A stretch of DNA of 64,000 nucleotides from Neoroseomonas lacus (GCF_014644535.1 NZ_BMKW01000006.1:62001-126000), one strand, 5' to 3'; shown: positions 8,145 to 16,790, counted from the first letter of the stretch. The notes: generated by a model from the sequence alone, not told the origin. Made by a program: numbers and translations.

Positions 8145-8945
8145 CTATTCGGCGGCCTGCGCGAGCCCCGTATGGCCGAGCCGCGCGGCGCGGTGGGCGG
8201 CGCAGGCCTGCCCGAAGGCGAGGAAGATCGCACGGCTGTCGGCGTCATGCTCCCAATCGTATTCCGGATGCCATTGCACGCCGATGGCGAAGGCCGTCGC
8301 ACCCTCGACCCGCACCGCCTCCACCGTGCCATCCGGCGCCCAGGCCTCGGCCACCAGGCGCGGCGCCAGGCGCTGCACGCCCTGGTTGTGCAGCGAATTC
8401 ACCGCGAGCCGGCCGGCCTGCCGCGCGGGCGGCGTGAGCACCCGCGCCAGCGCGCCCTCCGTCTCGATCCGCACGCCATGCGCCTTGCCGGTCCGCACGC
8501 GCGGGATCGGCTGGTCGGACGGGGTGGAATGGTCCATCCGCCCGGGCAGATCCTGGATGCGCTGGTCGAGGCTGCCGCCCAGCGCCACATTCAATTCCTG
8601 CATGCCGCGGCAGATAGCCAGCAGCGGCACGCCGTTCTCGATGGCGGCGCGGATCAGCGGCAGGGTCGTGGCGTCGCGGCAATGGTCTTCCGGCGTGCCG
8701 TCGGCATGGGCCGGGCCGTCATAATGGCCGGGCCACACATTCGACCGGCTGCCGGTCAGGATCAGCCCATCGAGGTGCGGCAGCAATTCCTCCGACAGGT
8801 CCTCGCCGGCGGCGGGCAGCAGCACGGGCGTGCCATGCGCCGGCCCGCGCACGACGCGCACATAGCTGTCGGAGGCGGCATGATTCGGCGTACCGAAAAT
8901 GCCGAACGGTTTCTGGCAACAGGAGATGCCGATCAACGGTCTCAT
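8145..8945 (-). CDS. Gamma-glutamyl-GABA hydrolase-like class I glutamine amidotransferase (PuuD family)
   Basis: The 266-residue protein belongs to the peptidase C26 family (PuuD-like), which hydrolyses gamma-glutamyl amides such as gamma-glutamyl-GABA in polyamine breakdown. The catalytic triad is visible: nucleophile Cys in LAICRGMQELN (with the typical GG-SLDQRIQD following), His and Glu in GVQWHPEY. The oxyanion region DGLILTGS is also present. The gene stands alone, with its own terminator, and no other putrescine-pathway gene is next to it. A PuuE-like deacetylase with a polyamine-type transporter is in the same window, but about 48 kb away. Family confident, substrate inferred. Confidence 0.87.
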   Translation of the reverse strand: MRPLIGISCCQKPFGIFGTPNHAASDSYVRVVRGPAHGTPVLLPAAGEDLSEELLPHLDGLILTGSRSNVWPGHYDGPAHADGTPEDHCRDATTLPLIRAAIENGVPLLAICRGMQELNVALGGSLDQRIQDLPGRMDHSTPSDQPIPRVRTGKAHGVRIETEGALARVLTPPARQAGRLAVNSLHNQGVQRLAPRLVAEAWAPDGTVEAVRVEGATAFAIGVQWHPEYDWEHDADSRAIFLAFGQACAAHRAARLGHTGLAQAAE

Positions 8946-9090
8946 GGAATAACAGACTCACCCGATGCGGTGTCAGGATCAAGGCATTCCGTGGAGTTTT
9001 CGTGAAAGCCGGCCCAGCTTTGCATGCGAGCCATGCAGCCAGCCCGGGTTCCTGCGCAGCGCACGGTCATTCCGGCGCCGCGCGGCTGGT

Positions 9091-9762
9091 TCAATTGCCG
9101 CCACCCTGCGGGGCGCCCATGCCGCCGGGTTCGAAAAAGCGCGGGTCGTTGAACTGGAACAGGCTCGACGGGAAGCGCTGCCCGGTCTCGATGCGGAACA
9201 GGCTCACGCGGGTCTCGCGCCGCTGCGCGTCGAACACCGCCCATTGGCGCAGCTCCATCGGTTCGGGGTTGAACACCAGGGTCAGCCGGCCTTCGCCAGG
9301 CTCGCTCGTGCGGTACACGGTCACGCGCAGGAAGCCGCCCGAGCGTTCGACGGCGGTGACGGTCACATCGCCCGAGAGCTGAACCCGTTCGCGCAGGATA
9401 ATGCCGAGCGGCGTCTGGCTGATCAGCAGCGTCGTCGGCGCGCGCAATTCGCGATCATACATAAGGAACTGGCCGGCATAGGCGACCAGCAGCAGCGGCT
9501 CCGGCGGGTCGTATTCGAAGCGCATGCGGCCCGGCCGCCAGATCCAGGCGGTGCCCTCGGCCGCAGCGCCGCTCTGCGCGATCTGCAGGAAGCGCGCGCG
9601 CAGCGTGGTGAGGTTGTTCAGATAAGTCTCGACCCGTGCGAGATCGGCGCGGTCCCGGTCGGTCAGCGCGGCGGCGCCCGGCGCGGGGGGCGCCGCGGCG
9701 CGCTGGGCCAACGCCGGCGTGGCGAGCAGAGCGGGGGTGAGCAGCAGGAGACGGCGGTTCAT
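9091..9762 (-). CDS. lolA: Outer-membrane lipoprotein carrier LolA
   Basis: A periplasmic chaperone that takes lipoproteins released by LolCDE and carries them to the outer membrane. The start at 9762 yields a signal peptide (MNRRLLLLTPALLATPALA) and a mature protein of about 200 residues, usual for the family. Recognisable segments are LTTLRARFLQIAQSG, GTAWIWRPGRMRFEYDPPEP, the ISQTPLGIIL stretch and the C-terminal SLFQFNDPRFFEP. Alphaproteobacteria often keep lolA beside ftsK and xthA. Here the three lie within 16 kb but are separated by other genes, which suggests insertions into an ancestral cluster (inference). Confidence 0.88.
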   Translation of the reverse strand: MNRRLLLLTPALLATPALAQRAAAPPAPGAAALTDRDRADLARVETYLNNLTTLRARFLQIAQSGAAAEGTAWIWRPGRMRFEYDPPEPLLLVAYAGQFLMYDRELRAPTTLLISQTPLGIILRERVQLSGDVTVTAVERSGGFLRVTVYRTSEPGEGRLTLVFNPEPMELRQWAVFDAQRRETRVSLFRIETGQRFPSSLFQFNDPRFFEPGGMGAPQGGGN

Positions 9763-9821
9763 GGGCAAAGGATGTGGCGCGTCATGGCGGCCGTTGGAAG
9801 CCCCTCGGGGGTTGTACGGAA

Positions 9822-9842
9822 GGTTCGGCACCGGCCCGAACC
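9822..9842 (-). terminator. Possible terminator after the DUF4412-like gene
   Basis: GGTTCGG and CCGAACC form a seven-bp stem around a seven-base loop, 85 bases past the stop at 9927. On the minus strand only a short TTCC follows, so this is a weak candidate. Confidence 0.3.
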
Positions 9843-9926
9843 CCCACGACAGTATCCTGGAATCGGTGGCCGGGTGGGCGTGCCGTCCGTGGAAACGCGC
9901 CGGGCGGCGCGTCTCCAGACGGACTC

Positions 9927-10523
9927 TCAGCGCGGTGTCGCGCCGCGCGGGGCAGCCATGCCCGGTACGCCCTGCGGCACCTGCATGGTCTGGTAGCCCT
10001 GCGGACGGCGGAACTGCGCCGGGTCCTGCGTGCCATAGGCGACGCGCACGGCCTCCATGCGGCCCTGCTGCCCCTGTGAGGCCCCCTGGGCTCGCAGCAT
10101 CACGCCATCGGCGGTGATGCAGGCCTCGCCGGTCTGGTCACGGCCCTGGTAGCGCCACACGGTGCAGTCGGTGCCGGCGATCTTCTCGGTGGCGCCACGG
10201 GTGAAATTGGCGTCCTGCATGGCCTGCTGCACGCCGGCGGCCTGCTGCATCGGCACATCCATTATGGTGCGCATCGCCTCCATCACCATGAAGCCGCGCT
10301 GGTTCTGATGGTCGGCAACCATGTAGCCGACGCCGCCGGGCATGTTCATGCGCATCAGCCGCTGCGCCGCGGACCACTGCATGGTCAGCTCGGCACCCTG
10401 GCCCTGGCCGGAGACCCGATAGGTCACGGCAACGTCGCGCGTCGGATAGATCTGCGGGCGGTCCTGCGCCTGGGCGGCGAGGGGAAGGGCGATGATTAGG
10501 GCGGCGGCGATCGCGTGACGCAT
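9927..10523 (-). CDS. Exported DUF4412-like protein, unknown function
   Basis: The start at 10523 gives a signal peptide (MRHAIAAALIIALPLAAQAQ) and a mature protein of about 178 residues. It contains an Arg/Met-rich central region (AQRLMRMNMPGGVGYMVADH, then MEAMRTIMDVPM) followed by GTDCTVWRYQGRDQTGEACI, a pattern typical of DUF4412-type periplasmic proteins with one conserved Cys pair. The C-terminal 30 residues are Gln/Pro/Gly-rich. Function is unknown. It is transcribed away from the polyketide operon, with 232 bases between them, and towards lolA. Confidence 0.7.
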   Translation of the reverse strand: MRHAIAAALIIALPLAAQAQDRPQIYPTRDVAVTYRVSGQGQGAELTMQWSAAQRLMRMNMPGGVGYMVADHQNQRGFMVMEAMRTIMDVPMQQAAGVQQAMQDANFTRGATEKIAGTDCTVWRYQGRDQTGEACITADGVMLRAQGASQGQQGRMEAVRVAYGTQDPAQFRRPQGYQTMQVPQGVPGMAAPRGATPR

Positions 10524-10755
10524 GGCGTGGTCTCCTAACAACGGGGCACCGTCCATTCCGGATGACGGCGCAAAGAACATTTTGCCCCCACGAACGTGGC
10601 AAAGGAATGAAGCGCTTCACGGCTGGCTGCGCCGCGCCCGTCCTGGCGCGCCGCATCACTGTGTCGCCGGTCGGCGCCGAGACCCCGGAAGCCTTTGTCC
10701 GCCGCGGCCTGGCGCGCTTGCTCCACCTGGGTGCAGGGATTATGCACCCCGGCAG

Positions 10756-11820
10756 ATGACCGAAACATTCATCAATCGAATCGCCTGCGCGGTCCCGCCG
10801 AATCAAATTCACGAGGCCTTCTGCATTTTCGCCGGCCGCCACGCGCTGCAAGGCCGCGACGCAAAGACCTTCGCCCGCATGGCCGAGCGCAGCCAGATCG
10901 AGAAGCGTTGGTCGGTCCTGGAACCGTCAGAGCCGCTCGGCAGCGGCACCAGCTGTGGCTTCTACCAATGGGGCGCGGCCTTCCCCTCAACCAGGTCCCG
11001 CATGCAGCGCTACGAGGCCGCCGCCCCGGCGCTGGCCAAATCGGCGCTCGACACGCTCGGCCTGGAGGCGGAAGCACCGCGCGTCACCCATCTGGTCTTT
11101 GCGAGCTGCACGGGCTTTGTCGCCCCCGGCATCGACCAGTGGGTCATCAACCACTACGGCATCCGCGGCAGCGTCGAACGCAGCATCGTCGGCTTCATGG
11201 GCTGCCAGGCGGCGATCAACGCGCTGAAACTCGCCTGGCACATCGTGCGCAGCCAGCCCGAGGCACGCGTGCTGGTCATCTGCCTGGAACTCTGCACGCT
11301 GCACCTGCAGGGCACTTCGGCGATCGAACAATTGCTGTCATTCCAGATCTTCGCCGATGGCTGCGCCGCCGCCCTCGTCACCGCCGATCCGATCGGCCTG
11401 CGCATGGACGGCTTCCACGCCGGGCTGGTGCCGCAGGCCGCCGACCAGATCACCTGGCGCATCGGTGACAGCGGCTTCGACATGACGCTGTCGGGCATGG
11501 TGCCCTTCACCCTCGCCCATGCGCTGCCCGACTGGAGCGAGCAGATCCTCGGTGGCGCTGACCCTTCCGAGATCGACCTGTGGGCGGTGCATCCGGGCGG
11601 CCGCAGCATCCTCGATGCTGTGGCTCATGGCCTCGACCTTCCCGAGAATGCACTGGCGCCGAGCCGCGCGGTGCTCCGCGACCACGGCAACATGTCCTCC
11701 GCCACCGTGATGTTTGTGATGCGCAACATGATGGCGCAGGCGAGCCCCGGCCAGCGCGGCTGCGCCATGGCCTTCGGCCCCGGCCTGTCCGCCGAGACCA
11801 TGCGGTTCGTGACCGTGTGA
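10756..11820 (+). CDS. Type III polyketide synthase (chalcone/stilbene synthase family)
   Basis: This 354-residue homodimeric ketosynthase condenses an acyl-CoA starter with malonyl-CoA to make alkylpyrones, alkylresorcinols or related phenols. The Cys-His-Asn triad is intact: Cys150 in GFMGCQAAIN, His279 in AVHPGGRSIL, Asn312 in DHGNMSSATV. The ending GFGPGLS-like AFGPGLSAETM also fits. The start at 10756 is the first codon that gives the family's N-terminus; upstream in-frame sequence is intergenic. Its stop overlaps the start of the methyltransferase gene (TGATG), and an FAD oxidoreductase follows, a trio seen in several proteobacteria for phenolic-lipid or methylated-quinone products. Starter specificity cannot be read from sequence here. 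Confidence 0.94.
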   Translation: MTETFINRIACAVPPNQIHEAFCIFAGRHALQGRDAKTFARMAERSQIEKRWSVLEPSEPLGSGTSCGFYQWGAAFPSTRSRMQRYEAAAPALAKSALDTLGLEAEAPRVTHLVFASCTGFVAPGIDQWVINHYGIRGSVERSIVGFMGCQAAINALKLAWHIVRSQPEARVLVICLELCTLHLQGTSAIEQLLSFQIFADGCAAALVTADPIGLRMDGFHAGLVPQAADQITWRIGDSGFDMTLSGMVPFTLAHALPDWSEQILGGADPSEIDLWAVHPGGRSILDAVAHGLDLPENALAPSRAVLRDHGNMSSATVMFVMRNMMAQASPGQRGCAMAFGPGLSAETMRFVTV

Positions 11821-12521
11821 TGCCCGGCGGCTGGCTCGCCACCCGCAGCGCCGGCCCGGAATGGATGGACGATGCGGCGCAGGGCGAACCGGCCTTCCAC
11901 AGCGCGCTGCGCGACCTCGAATTCCTCAACCGCATCAGCTTCGGCTACCGCCCGACCTTGCGCTTCCTCGATGCGCTGGTGGCGCGGACGGGGGCCACAT
12001 CCCTGTCGGTGCTCGATGTCGGCGCCGGCGGTGGCGACATGCTGCGGCGGGTCGCGCGCTGGGGTGTCGAGCGCGGCATTACGCTCGAACTCACCGGTCT
12101 CGACCGCAGCCCTTCCGCGGTGACATCGGCGCGCCGCGCCGGCACCCCGGGGGACTGGATCACCGCGGACCTCTTCGACCTGCCGGCCGAGGCGCGCTTC
12201 GACGTCATCCTCTCCGCCCTGTTCACGCACCATCTGCCCGATCCCGACCTGGTCCGCTTCCTGCGCTGGATGGAACGGCATGCGCGGCGCGGCTGGATGA
12301 TCAACGACCTGCATCGCCACGCCATCCCGTGGTGCGGGCTTTGGGTCGGCACGCGGGCGATGCGGCTCGACCCGATGGTGGTGCATGATTCCACCATCTC
12401 CGTCGCGCGCGCCTTCACCCGTGCCGATTGGCGCCGCCTCTCGGCCGAGGCCGGCGTCGCGCCGCGCATCGCCTGGCAGTTCCCGTTCCGCTGGTCGGTG
12501 TCGCGGATCATCGTGCCGTGA
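11820..12521 (+). CDS. SAM-dependent methyltransferase of the polyketide operon
   Basis: A 233-residue class I methyltransferase. Motif I is VLDVGAGGGDMLRR (about residues 63-76), the acidic post-I residue is in ELTGLDRSPSAV, and motif IV/post-motif is DVILSALFTHHLPD. The His pair (THHLPD) is typical of the small methyltransferases that accompany type III polyketide synthases and act on phenol or quinone rings. It is preceded by the synthase gene with a one-base overlap and followed by the oxidoreductase with a four-base overlap (GTGA), so the three are one transcript. The product is inferred to be a methylated (C- or O-) polyketide. Confidence 0.88.
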   Translation: MPGGWLATRSAGPEWMDDAAQGEPAFHSALRDLEFLNRISFGYRPTLRFLDALVARTGATSLSVLDVGAGGGDMLRRVARWGVERGITLELTGLDRSPSAVTSARRAGTPGDWITADLFDLPAEARFDVILSALFTHHLPDPDLVRFLRWMERHARRGWMINDLHRHAIPWCGLWVGTRAMRLDPMVVHDSTISVARAFTRADWRRLSAEAGVAPRIAWQFPFRWSVSRIIVP

Positions 12522-13723
12522 GCGATGCCGACGTGCTGGTCGCCGGTGGCGGCCCAGCCGGGGCGGCCTGCGCCATCATGCTCGCGCGCGGCGGGCGTCG
12601 CGTGGTTCTGGTGGAACGCGAAACCGGCCCGCGCGAGAAGGTCTGCGGCGAATTCCTCGGCGCCGATGCGCTGGCCTGCCTCGCCGCGCTCGGGCTCGAC
12701 CCGTTCGCGCTGGGCGGCGTGCGCATCGCCGAGGCGCAGGTGGCGCGGGGCCGGGGTACGGCGGGATTCGTGCTGCCCTTCGCCGCCGCCGGCCTGCCGC
12801 GCCGCGTGTTGGATGAGGCCCTGCTCGATGCCGCGATCGCGTCGGGCGTGACCCTGCTGCGCGGCGCGTCCGTGCGCGATGCGGTGCGCGAGAGCCGCTC
12901 GCCTTCGGATGGGATCATCCGAGCGCATGACGATGCGCGCCGAAGAACGCCTGGCGCAGGTGGTGTGAACACCCGTGACCACGGCATGCCCGGGGGCGCG
13001 GCCTGGAGCCTGCGCCTGTCGGACGGAACGCGGCTGCGCGCGCCGCACCTGGTGCTCGCCACCGGAAAGCATGCGCTGCGCGGTTTCGTCCGCGCCGGGA
13101 CGGCCGGCGGGTCGGTCGGCGCGAAGCTGCATCTGCGCCTGCGTGCGCCGCTGCGTGCCGTCACGCTGTTGCCCTGCGCGGGCGGCTATGCGGGGTTGCA
13201 GCCCAGCGGCGATGGCGCGGCGAATCTCTGTGCTGCACTGGCGGCGCATCAGGTCACCGCGCTGCAGGATGCCGCGACTTTCGTCGCTTTGGTGCGCGAC
13301 GGCTCGCCGCTCGGCGCGGCGCTGCTCGACGGCGCGCGGCCCCTGATGCAACGTCCGCTCGCCGTGGCGGGCGTGCCCTATGGCTTCCTGCATCGCGACC
13401 CGGTGGATGCCGACCCGGCGCTGTGGCGCCTGGGCGACCAATTCGCCGTCATTCCCTCCCTGCTTGGCGATGGCATGGCGATGGCCATGGCTAGTGGCAT
13501 GGCGGCGGCGGCGGCGATGCTCGGGGGCGAAACGGCGCCGGCCTTCCACGCCGCCTGGCGCCGCCGGCTGGTCGCGCCCATGCGCATCGCCGGGCTGGTG
13601 GGCCACGTGTTCCGACAGCGGCCGGGGGTGTTCGCCGGGATTGTCGCCATGGCGCCGGGCGTGGCGCGGCTGGTGGCCCGGCGGACGCGCGTCATCACGG
13701 GCGAGGCGCCACGCGCGGCCTGA
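12518..13723 (+). CDS. FAD-dependent oxidoreductase (geranylgeranyl-reductase/UbiH-like) with an in-frame insertion
   Basis: This 401-residue flavoprotein starts with GTG. The dinucleotide-binding fold is VLVAGGGPAGAACAIMLARGG with the acidic end VLVERE; a CGEFLG motif (about 43-48) is characteristic of the geranylgeranyl-reductase/monooxygenase branch. The later motif is GDQFAVIPSLLGDGMAMAM, equivalent to the GD FAD-contact motif. It probably hydroxylates or reduces the polyketide made by the two upstream enzymes. Between VRDAVRE and AWSLRLSDGT lie about 35 residues (127-161) that look unlike the fold. They coincide with a palindrome-rich DNA insertion listed separately, and the frame is kept. 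Confidence 0.88.
   Translation: MSDADVLVAGGGPAGAACAIMLARGGRRVVLVERETGPREKVCGEFLGADALACLAALGLDPFALGGVRIAEAQVARGRGTAGFVLPFAAAGLPRRVLDEALLDAAIASGVTLLRGASVRDAVRESRSPSDGIIRAHDDARRRTPGAGGVNTRDHGMPGGAAWSLRLSDGTRLRAPHLVLATGKHALRGFVRAGTAGGSVGAKLHLRLRAPLRAVTLLPCAGGYAGLQPSGDGAANLCAALAAHQVTALQDAATFVALVRDGSPLGAALLDGARPLMQRPLAVAGVPYGFLHRDPVDADPALWRLGDQFAVIPSLLGDGMAMAMASGMAAAAAMLGGETAPAFHAAWRRRLVAPMRIAGLVGHVFRQRPGVFAGIVAMAPGVARLVARRTRVITGEAPRAA
12896..13000 (+). repeat. Palindromic mini-element inserted in frame within a coding region
   Basis: TCGGATG (12905-12911) pairs with CATCCGA (12916-12922) around GGAT, flanked by CGCTC and GAGCG. A second palindrome, GGTGTGAACACC, spans 12962-12973, with GTGG and CCAC around it. 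The segment encodes about 35 residues absent from the normal fold. This resembles palindromic elements known to insert into bacterial genes without breaking the frame. Boundaries are estimated. Confidence 0.5.
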
Positions 13724-13782
13724 CCGGCGCAACCCGGCGTCCGCCGGCGCGTTACCGCTCCAGCCACAACAGGAGAATGGTC

Positions 13783-14004
13783 ATGATCCGCAAGATCCCC
13801 GCCCTCATCGCGCTGACGGCTGGCCTCGGTCTGTCTGCCTGCGGCGAAACCCCGGGCGAGCGTGCCATCACCGGTGGCCTGCTCGGCGCCGGTACCGGTG
13901 CCGCGGTTGGTTCCTTCTCCGGCAATGCCGGGACGGGCGCGCTGATCGGTGGCGCGGTGGGCGCGGTGGGCGGTGCGGCAACGGCGCCGGGTGTGCTGCG
14001 CTGA
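13783..14004 (+). CDS. Glycine-zipper lipoprotein
   Basis: A 73-residue protein with lipobox LSAC (signal MIRKIPALIALTAGLGLSAC) followed by Gly-rich repeats (GGLLGAGTGAAVG and GALIGGAVGAVGGAA) that form the glycine-zipper found in small outer-membrane-associated lipoproteins such as the SlyB/Osm families. AGGAG at 13771-13775 is seven bases from the ATG at 13783, whereas the ATG at 13777 is only one base away, so 13783 is the start. It probably stabilises the envelope; the exact role is unknown. It is followed by an intergenic hairpin repeat and a convergent operon. Confidence 0.8.
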   Translation: MIRKIPALIALTAGLGLSACGETPGERAITGGLLGAGTGAAVGSFSGNAGTGALIGGAVGAVGGAATAPGVLR

Positions 14005-14057
14005 CGCGATGACGGCAGCGATCGCCATTCGCTTTCGAAGCCTCAGGAATGGACAGG

Positions 14058-14273
14058 CGTCGCCCCTCCAAACTACCCCGACAACGTACCGGGCACGTTG
14101 GTATGCACCCTTTGCCAGAATGCCCCCGTTGTCGGAATTAGCGCGGTGACCCACTCCCGCGCCCGAAGCACGTAGTGGGGGGCGCAATGACGCACCTGCC
14201 CAACGGCAGGCATCGTTTTCCAAAGGCCCCCCGGCCTTTGGCGGCGTGAGGTCCGGAGGGCGCAACGTCCCTC
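14058..14273. repeat. Intergenic hairpin-pair repeat, locus A
   Basis: At the left end the first hairpin has decayed (…CGCCCCTCC), and the second reads CAACGT…ACGTTG instead of the family's CAAAGG…CCTTTG, so both arms changed together. The right end is well preserved: CCAAAGGCC (14220-14228) / GGCCTTTGG (14233-14241), then GAGGG…CCCTC (14256-14273). It fills the gap between two convergent operons. Confidence 0.75.
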
Positions 14274-14290
14274 GTTGATCCGCTGCGCCG

Positions 14291-15409
14291 CTACCCTCGC
14301 CGCAACGCCGCCGCCGGTGACAGCCGCACCGCTCGCCACGCCGGATACAGGGCCCCTGCCGCACACAGCACCATCGCCCCCGCCAGCGGCACGCCCAGCC
14401 CCATGACGGTCGGCTTGAAGGTGATGTAGCGCCCGATGGCCGGGATCGCCTCGAACAGCCCGGTGAAGGCGATGCCGATCCCGGTGCCGAGCACGCACCC
14501 CATTGTCCCCAGCATCATCCCTTCCAGCAGGATCAGCCCGAGCAGCCGGCCGTCCGTCCAGCCCATCGCCGCGATGATGCCGATCTCGCGCGTGCGTTCC
14601 TGCACCGACATCAGTTGCGAACTCAGGACATTCAGCCCGCCCAGCGCCAGCGCGATCAGCGACACCGCCAGCGAGACCGCGTTCAGCACCGCGAGGTTGC
14701 GGTCAGTGTCCATCACCTCCGCCGCATCCGAGACCAGCACCGGGCCGGCGGCGGCGAGCGCCGCGCGCACTTCCTCCCGATGCGCGACGGTGCGCGGTTC
14801 CGCCAGTCGGATATGGAAGCCGGTCACCTGCCCGGTGCGGAAGGTGAGCGCCTGCAGCGCGGTGAGCGGCATCAGCACCACGCTGCGATTCATCCGCGAC
14901 TTCCACCGCGCGATGCCGACAACCTCGAAAGGCTCATCCTGCAACTCGATCATCGCGCCGGGCGCGAGGCCGAGGCTCTCCGCGATGACGTCGCCGAGCA
15001 CCACCTGGCGGTCGTCACCCTCCCGCAGATTGCGTCCCGCCACGATCGGCGCCTGGCGCAGCGCCGCCGAGCCGGGCGCGGCGCCAGCAACCAGGATGGG
15101 CCGCCCGCTCGCATTGGTCGCGAAGGCGATCAACTCGCCATCGACGCCGGCGACGCCGGGGATGGTGGCGAGCCGCGCACCCAGAGTCTCCGGCAACCGG
15201 CCGCCAAAGGCATCGGTCGAGGCGCGTTGCGACACGATGAGGTCGGCGCCGCGCTCATTCAAGCTGTCGCCCACGCCGCTCCTGATGCCCTGGCCGAGCG
15301 ACAGCAGCGCCACCGCGCCACCCACTGCAAGCCCGATTCCGATGGTGGACAGCACGGTGCGCGTCGGCCGCCGGCGCAGATTGATCAGAGCAAGACCCAG
15401 CAGGTTCAT
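14291..15409 (-). CDS. ABC transporter permease, MacB/FtsX type
   Basis: The 372-residue protein has an N-terminal transmembrane helix after the typical NLRRRPTRTVLSTIGIGLAV, a large periplasmic domain (about 45-250), and three C-terminal helices in the FtsX fold (VSLIALALGGLNVLSSQLMS; ERTREIGIIAAMGWTDGRLL; the final ALYPAWRAVRLSPAAALRRG). Such permeases extract or move lipoproteins, lipids or peptides at the outer face of the inner membrane rather than importing solutes. It overlaps the ATPase gene by four bases (ATGA) and converges on the polyketide operon, which raises the idea that its cargo is the polyketide lipid (inference). Confidence 0.9.
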   Translation of the reverse strand: MNLLGLALINLRRRPTRTVLSTIGIGLAVGGAVALLSLGQGIRSGVGDSLNERGADLIVSQRASTDAFGGRLPETLGARLATIPGVAGVDGELIAFATNASGRPILVAGAAPGSAALRQAPIVAGRNLREGDDRQVVLGDVIAESLGLAPGAMIELQDEPFEVVGIARWKSRMNRSVVLMPLTALQALTFRTGQVTGFHIRLAEPRTVAHREEVRAALAAAGPVLVSDAAEVMDTDRNLAVLNAVSLAVSLIALALGGLNVLSSQLMSVQERTREIGIIAAMGWTDGRLLGLILLEGMMLGTMGCVLGTGIGIAFTGLFEAIPAIGRYITFKPTVMGLGVPLAGAMVLCAAGALYPAWRAVRLSPAAALRRG

Positions 15410-16107
15410 GCCGCGAGCACCCCGGCCGGCTCATCTGCCATCACCGAGCCGTCATGCATCCGGATGCGCCGCGGGCAACGTGCCGCCAGCGCCGGGTCAT
15501 GCGTCACCATCAGCAACGTCATGCCGTCCTCCTCCGGCAGGCGCAGCAGCAGCGCCGCGATCGCCTCGGCATTGCCGCTGTCGAGGCTGCCGGTCGGCTC
15601 ATCGGCCAGCAGCAAAGCAGGGCGCCGCACCAGCGCGCGGGCGATCGCCACGCGCTGGCGTTCACCGCCTGACATCTCGGCCGGCAGATGCGTTGCCCGG
15701 CCCGCCATGCCGACGCGTTCCAGCGCCGCCTCGGCACGCTCGCGCTGCACGCGTTCGGACAGGCCGCCGCCCATCAGGGCGAGTTCCACATTCTGCCGCG
15801 AGGTCAGAGTCGGCAGCAGGTTGAATTCCTGGAACACGATGCCGATCGCCTGGCCGCGCAGCGCCGACCATTCGCGCCGTGCGCTGACTGGCCTGCCCTG
15901 CCACAACACCCGCCCGGCATCGGGGATGTCGATGCCACCGGCGATGTTCAGCAGGCAGGTCTTGCCCGAACCGCTGCGTCCGGTCAGCGCCACGCGCTCG
16001 CCGGCACCGATGCTGAGGCTGACATCGCGCAGCGCCGTCACGCGACCGCCATCGAAGCTGCGCGAGACACTCTCGAAGGCGATCAGCGGCGGTCTGATGC
16101 CGGTCAT
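15406..16107 (-). CDS. ABC transporter ATPase, LolD/MacB type
   Basis: A 233-residue ATPase with Walker A GRSGSGKT, Q-loop VFQEFNLLPTLT, signature MSGGERQRVAIARAL, Walker B LLLADEPTGSLDS and H-loop VTHDP. FNLLPTLT and ADEPTGSLDS are characteristic of the LolD/MacB/FtsE class, consistent with the FtsX-type permease encoded next to it. The start overlaps the MlaC-like gene by four bases. All nucleotide-binding residues are present. The three genes form one operon. Confidence 0.92.
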   Translation of the reverse strand: MTGIRPPLIAFESVSRSFDGGRVTALRDVSLSIGAGERVALTGRSGSGKTCLLNIAGGIDIPDAGRVLWQGRPVSARREWSALRGQAIGIVFQEFNLLPTLTSRQNVELALMGGGLSERVQRERAEAALERVGMAGRATHLPAEMSGGERQRVAIARALVRRPALLLADEPTGSLDSGNAEAIAALLLRLPEEDGMTLLMVTHDPALAARCPRRIRMHDGSVMADEPAGVLAA

Positions 16108-16694
16108 GGCAGCGGCGCGCCATGGGCCAACCCGGCGATCGCCGCTTCGGCATTGCCCTCGGCGGTATCGAAGGCGGCGCGCACCTGCTCATGCAGCACC
16201 GAGCTGAGGCTGACGCCATCGGCCGAGACATCGCTTGCCCGCCAGCCCCAGGGCCCGCCCGGTCGCAGCCGCCAGACCAGCGTGCGTTCCTCGGTTTCCG
16301 CAACAGACAGCCTGGCGGTGACGGAGAAGCCATCCGCTCGCTGGTGCGTGCGCAGCAGCGTCAGCGTACCTGGGCCACGGCGGCGCGCGCAGTCCCGTGC
16401 CAGCCTTTCGCGCAGGGCGGCGGTGAAGCGCGCATGGCCGTCGTCGCCGAGCTTGAGCCAGATGAAATCGCCGGCGACGGCGTGGGCAAGGAGCGGGATG
16501 TCGAAGCTGGCCTCGGCCTGGGTGTCGCAGGCGGCGATGCGCGGTGCGCCTGGCGGGGTCGCGGCGATCTCGCGCCAGCCGGCTTCGCTGCGGAGGAGGA
16601 AACTCTCGACCGGCGGTGGTTCCGCCGCGACGGCCGACGCCATGCAGGCCAGGAAAGGGGCGAGGATGCCGGCGTGGCGCATGGCCGGCTTCAT
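16104..16694 (-). CDS. MlaC/Ttg2D-like periplasmic lipid-binding protein
   Basis: The start at 16694 gives a signal peptide (MKPAMRHAGILAPFLACMAS, cut near AVAAE) and a mature protein of about 175 residues. FIWLKLGDDGHARFTAALRE and WRASDVSADGVSLSSVLHEQ match the pattern of the MlaC/Ttg2D family, which ferries phospholipids or related lipids across the periplasm. MlaC normally works with the MlaFEDB complex; pairing with a MacB-type ATPase and permease, as here, is unusual and points to a dedicated lipid route. Another ATG four codons downstream is possible. Family assignment is moderate. Confidence 0.68.
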   Translation of the reverse strand: MKPAMRHAGILAPFLACMASAVAAEPPPVESFLLRSEAGWREIAATPPGAPRIAACDTQAEASFDIPLLAHAVAGDFIWLKLGDDGHARFTAALRERLARDCARRRGPGTLTLLRTHQRADGFSVTARLSVAETEERTLVWRLRPGGPWGWRASDVSADGVSLSSVLHEQVRAAFDTAEGNAEAAIAGLAHGAPLP

Positions 16695-16790
16695 ACGCCG
16701 CATCCGTCGGGGCGCCAATCGCCGATGGGGCGAGCCGGTGCCGGTGGTCTCATGCCAACGGCACTATTTGATGGCCGGAAAGGGAAGGTT

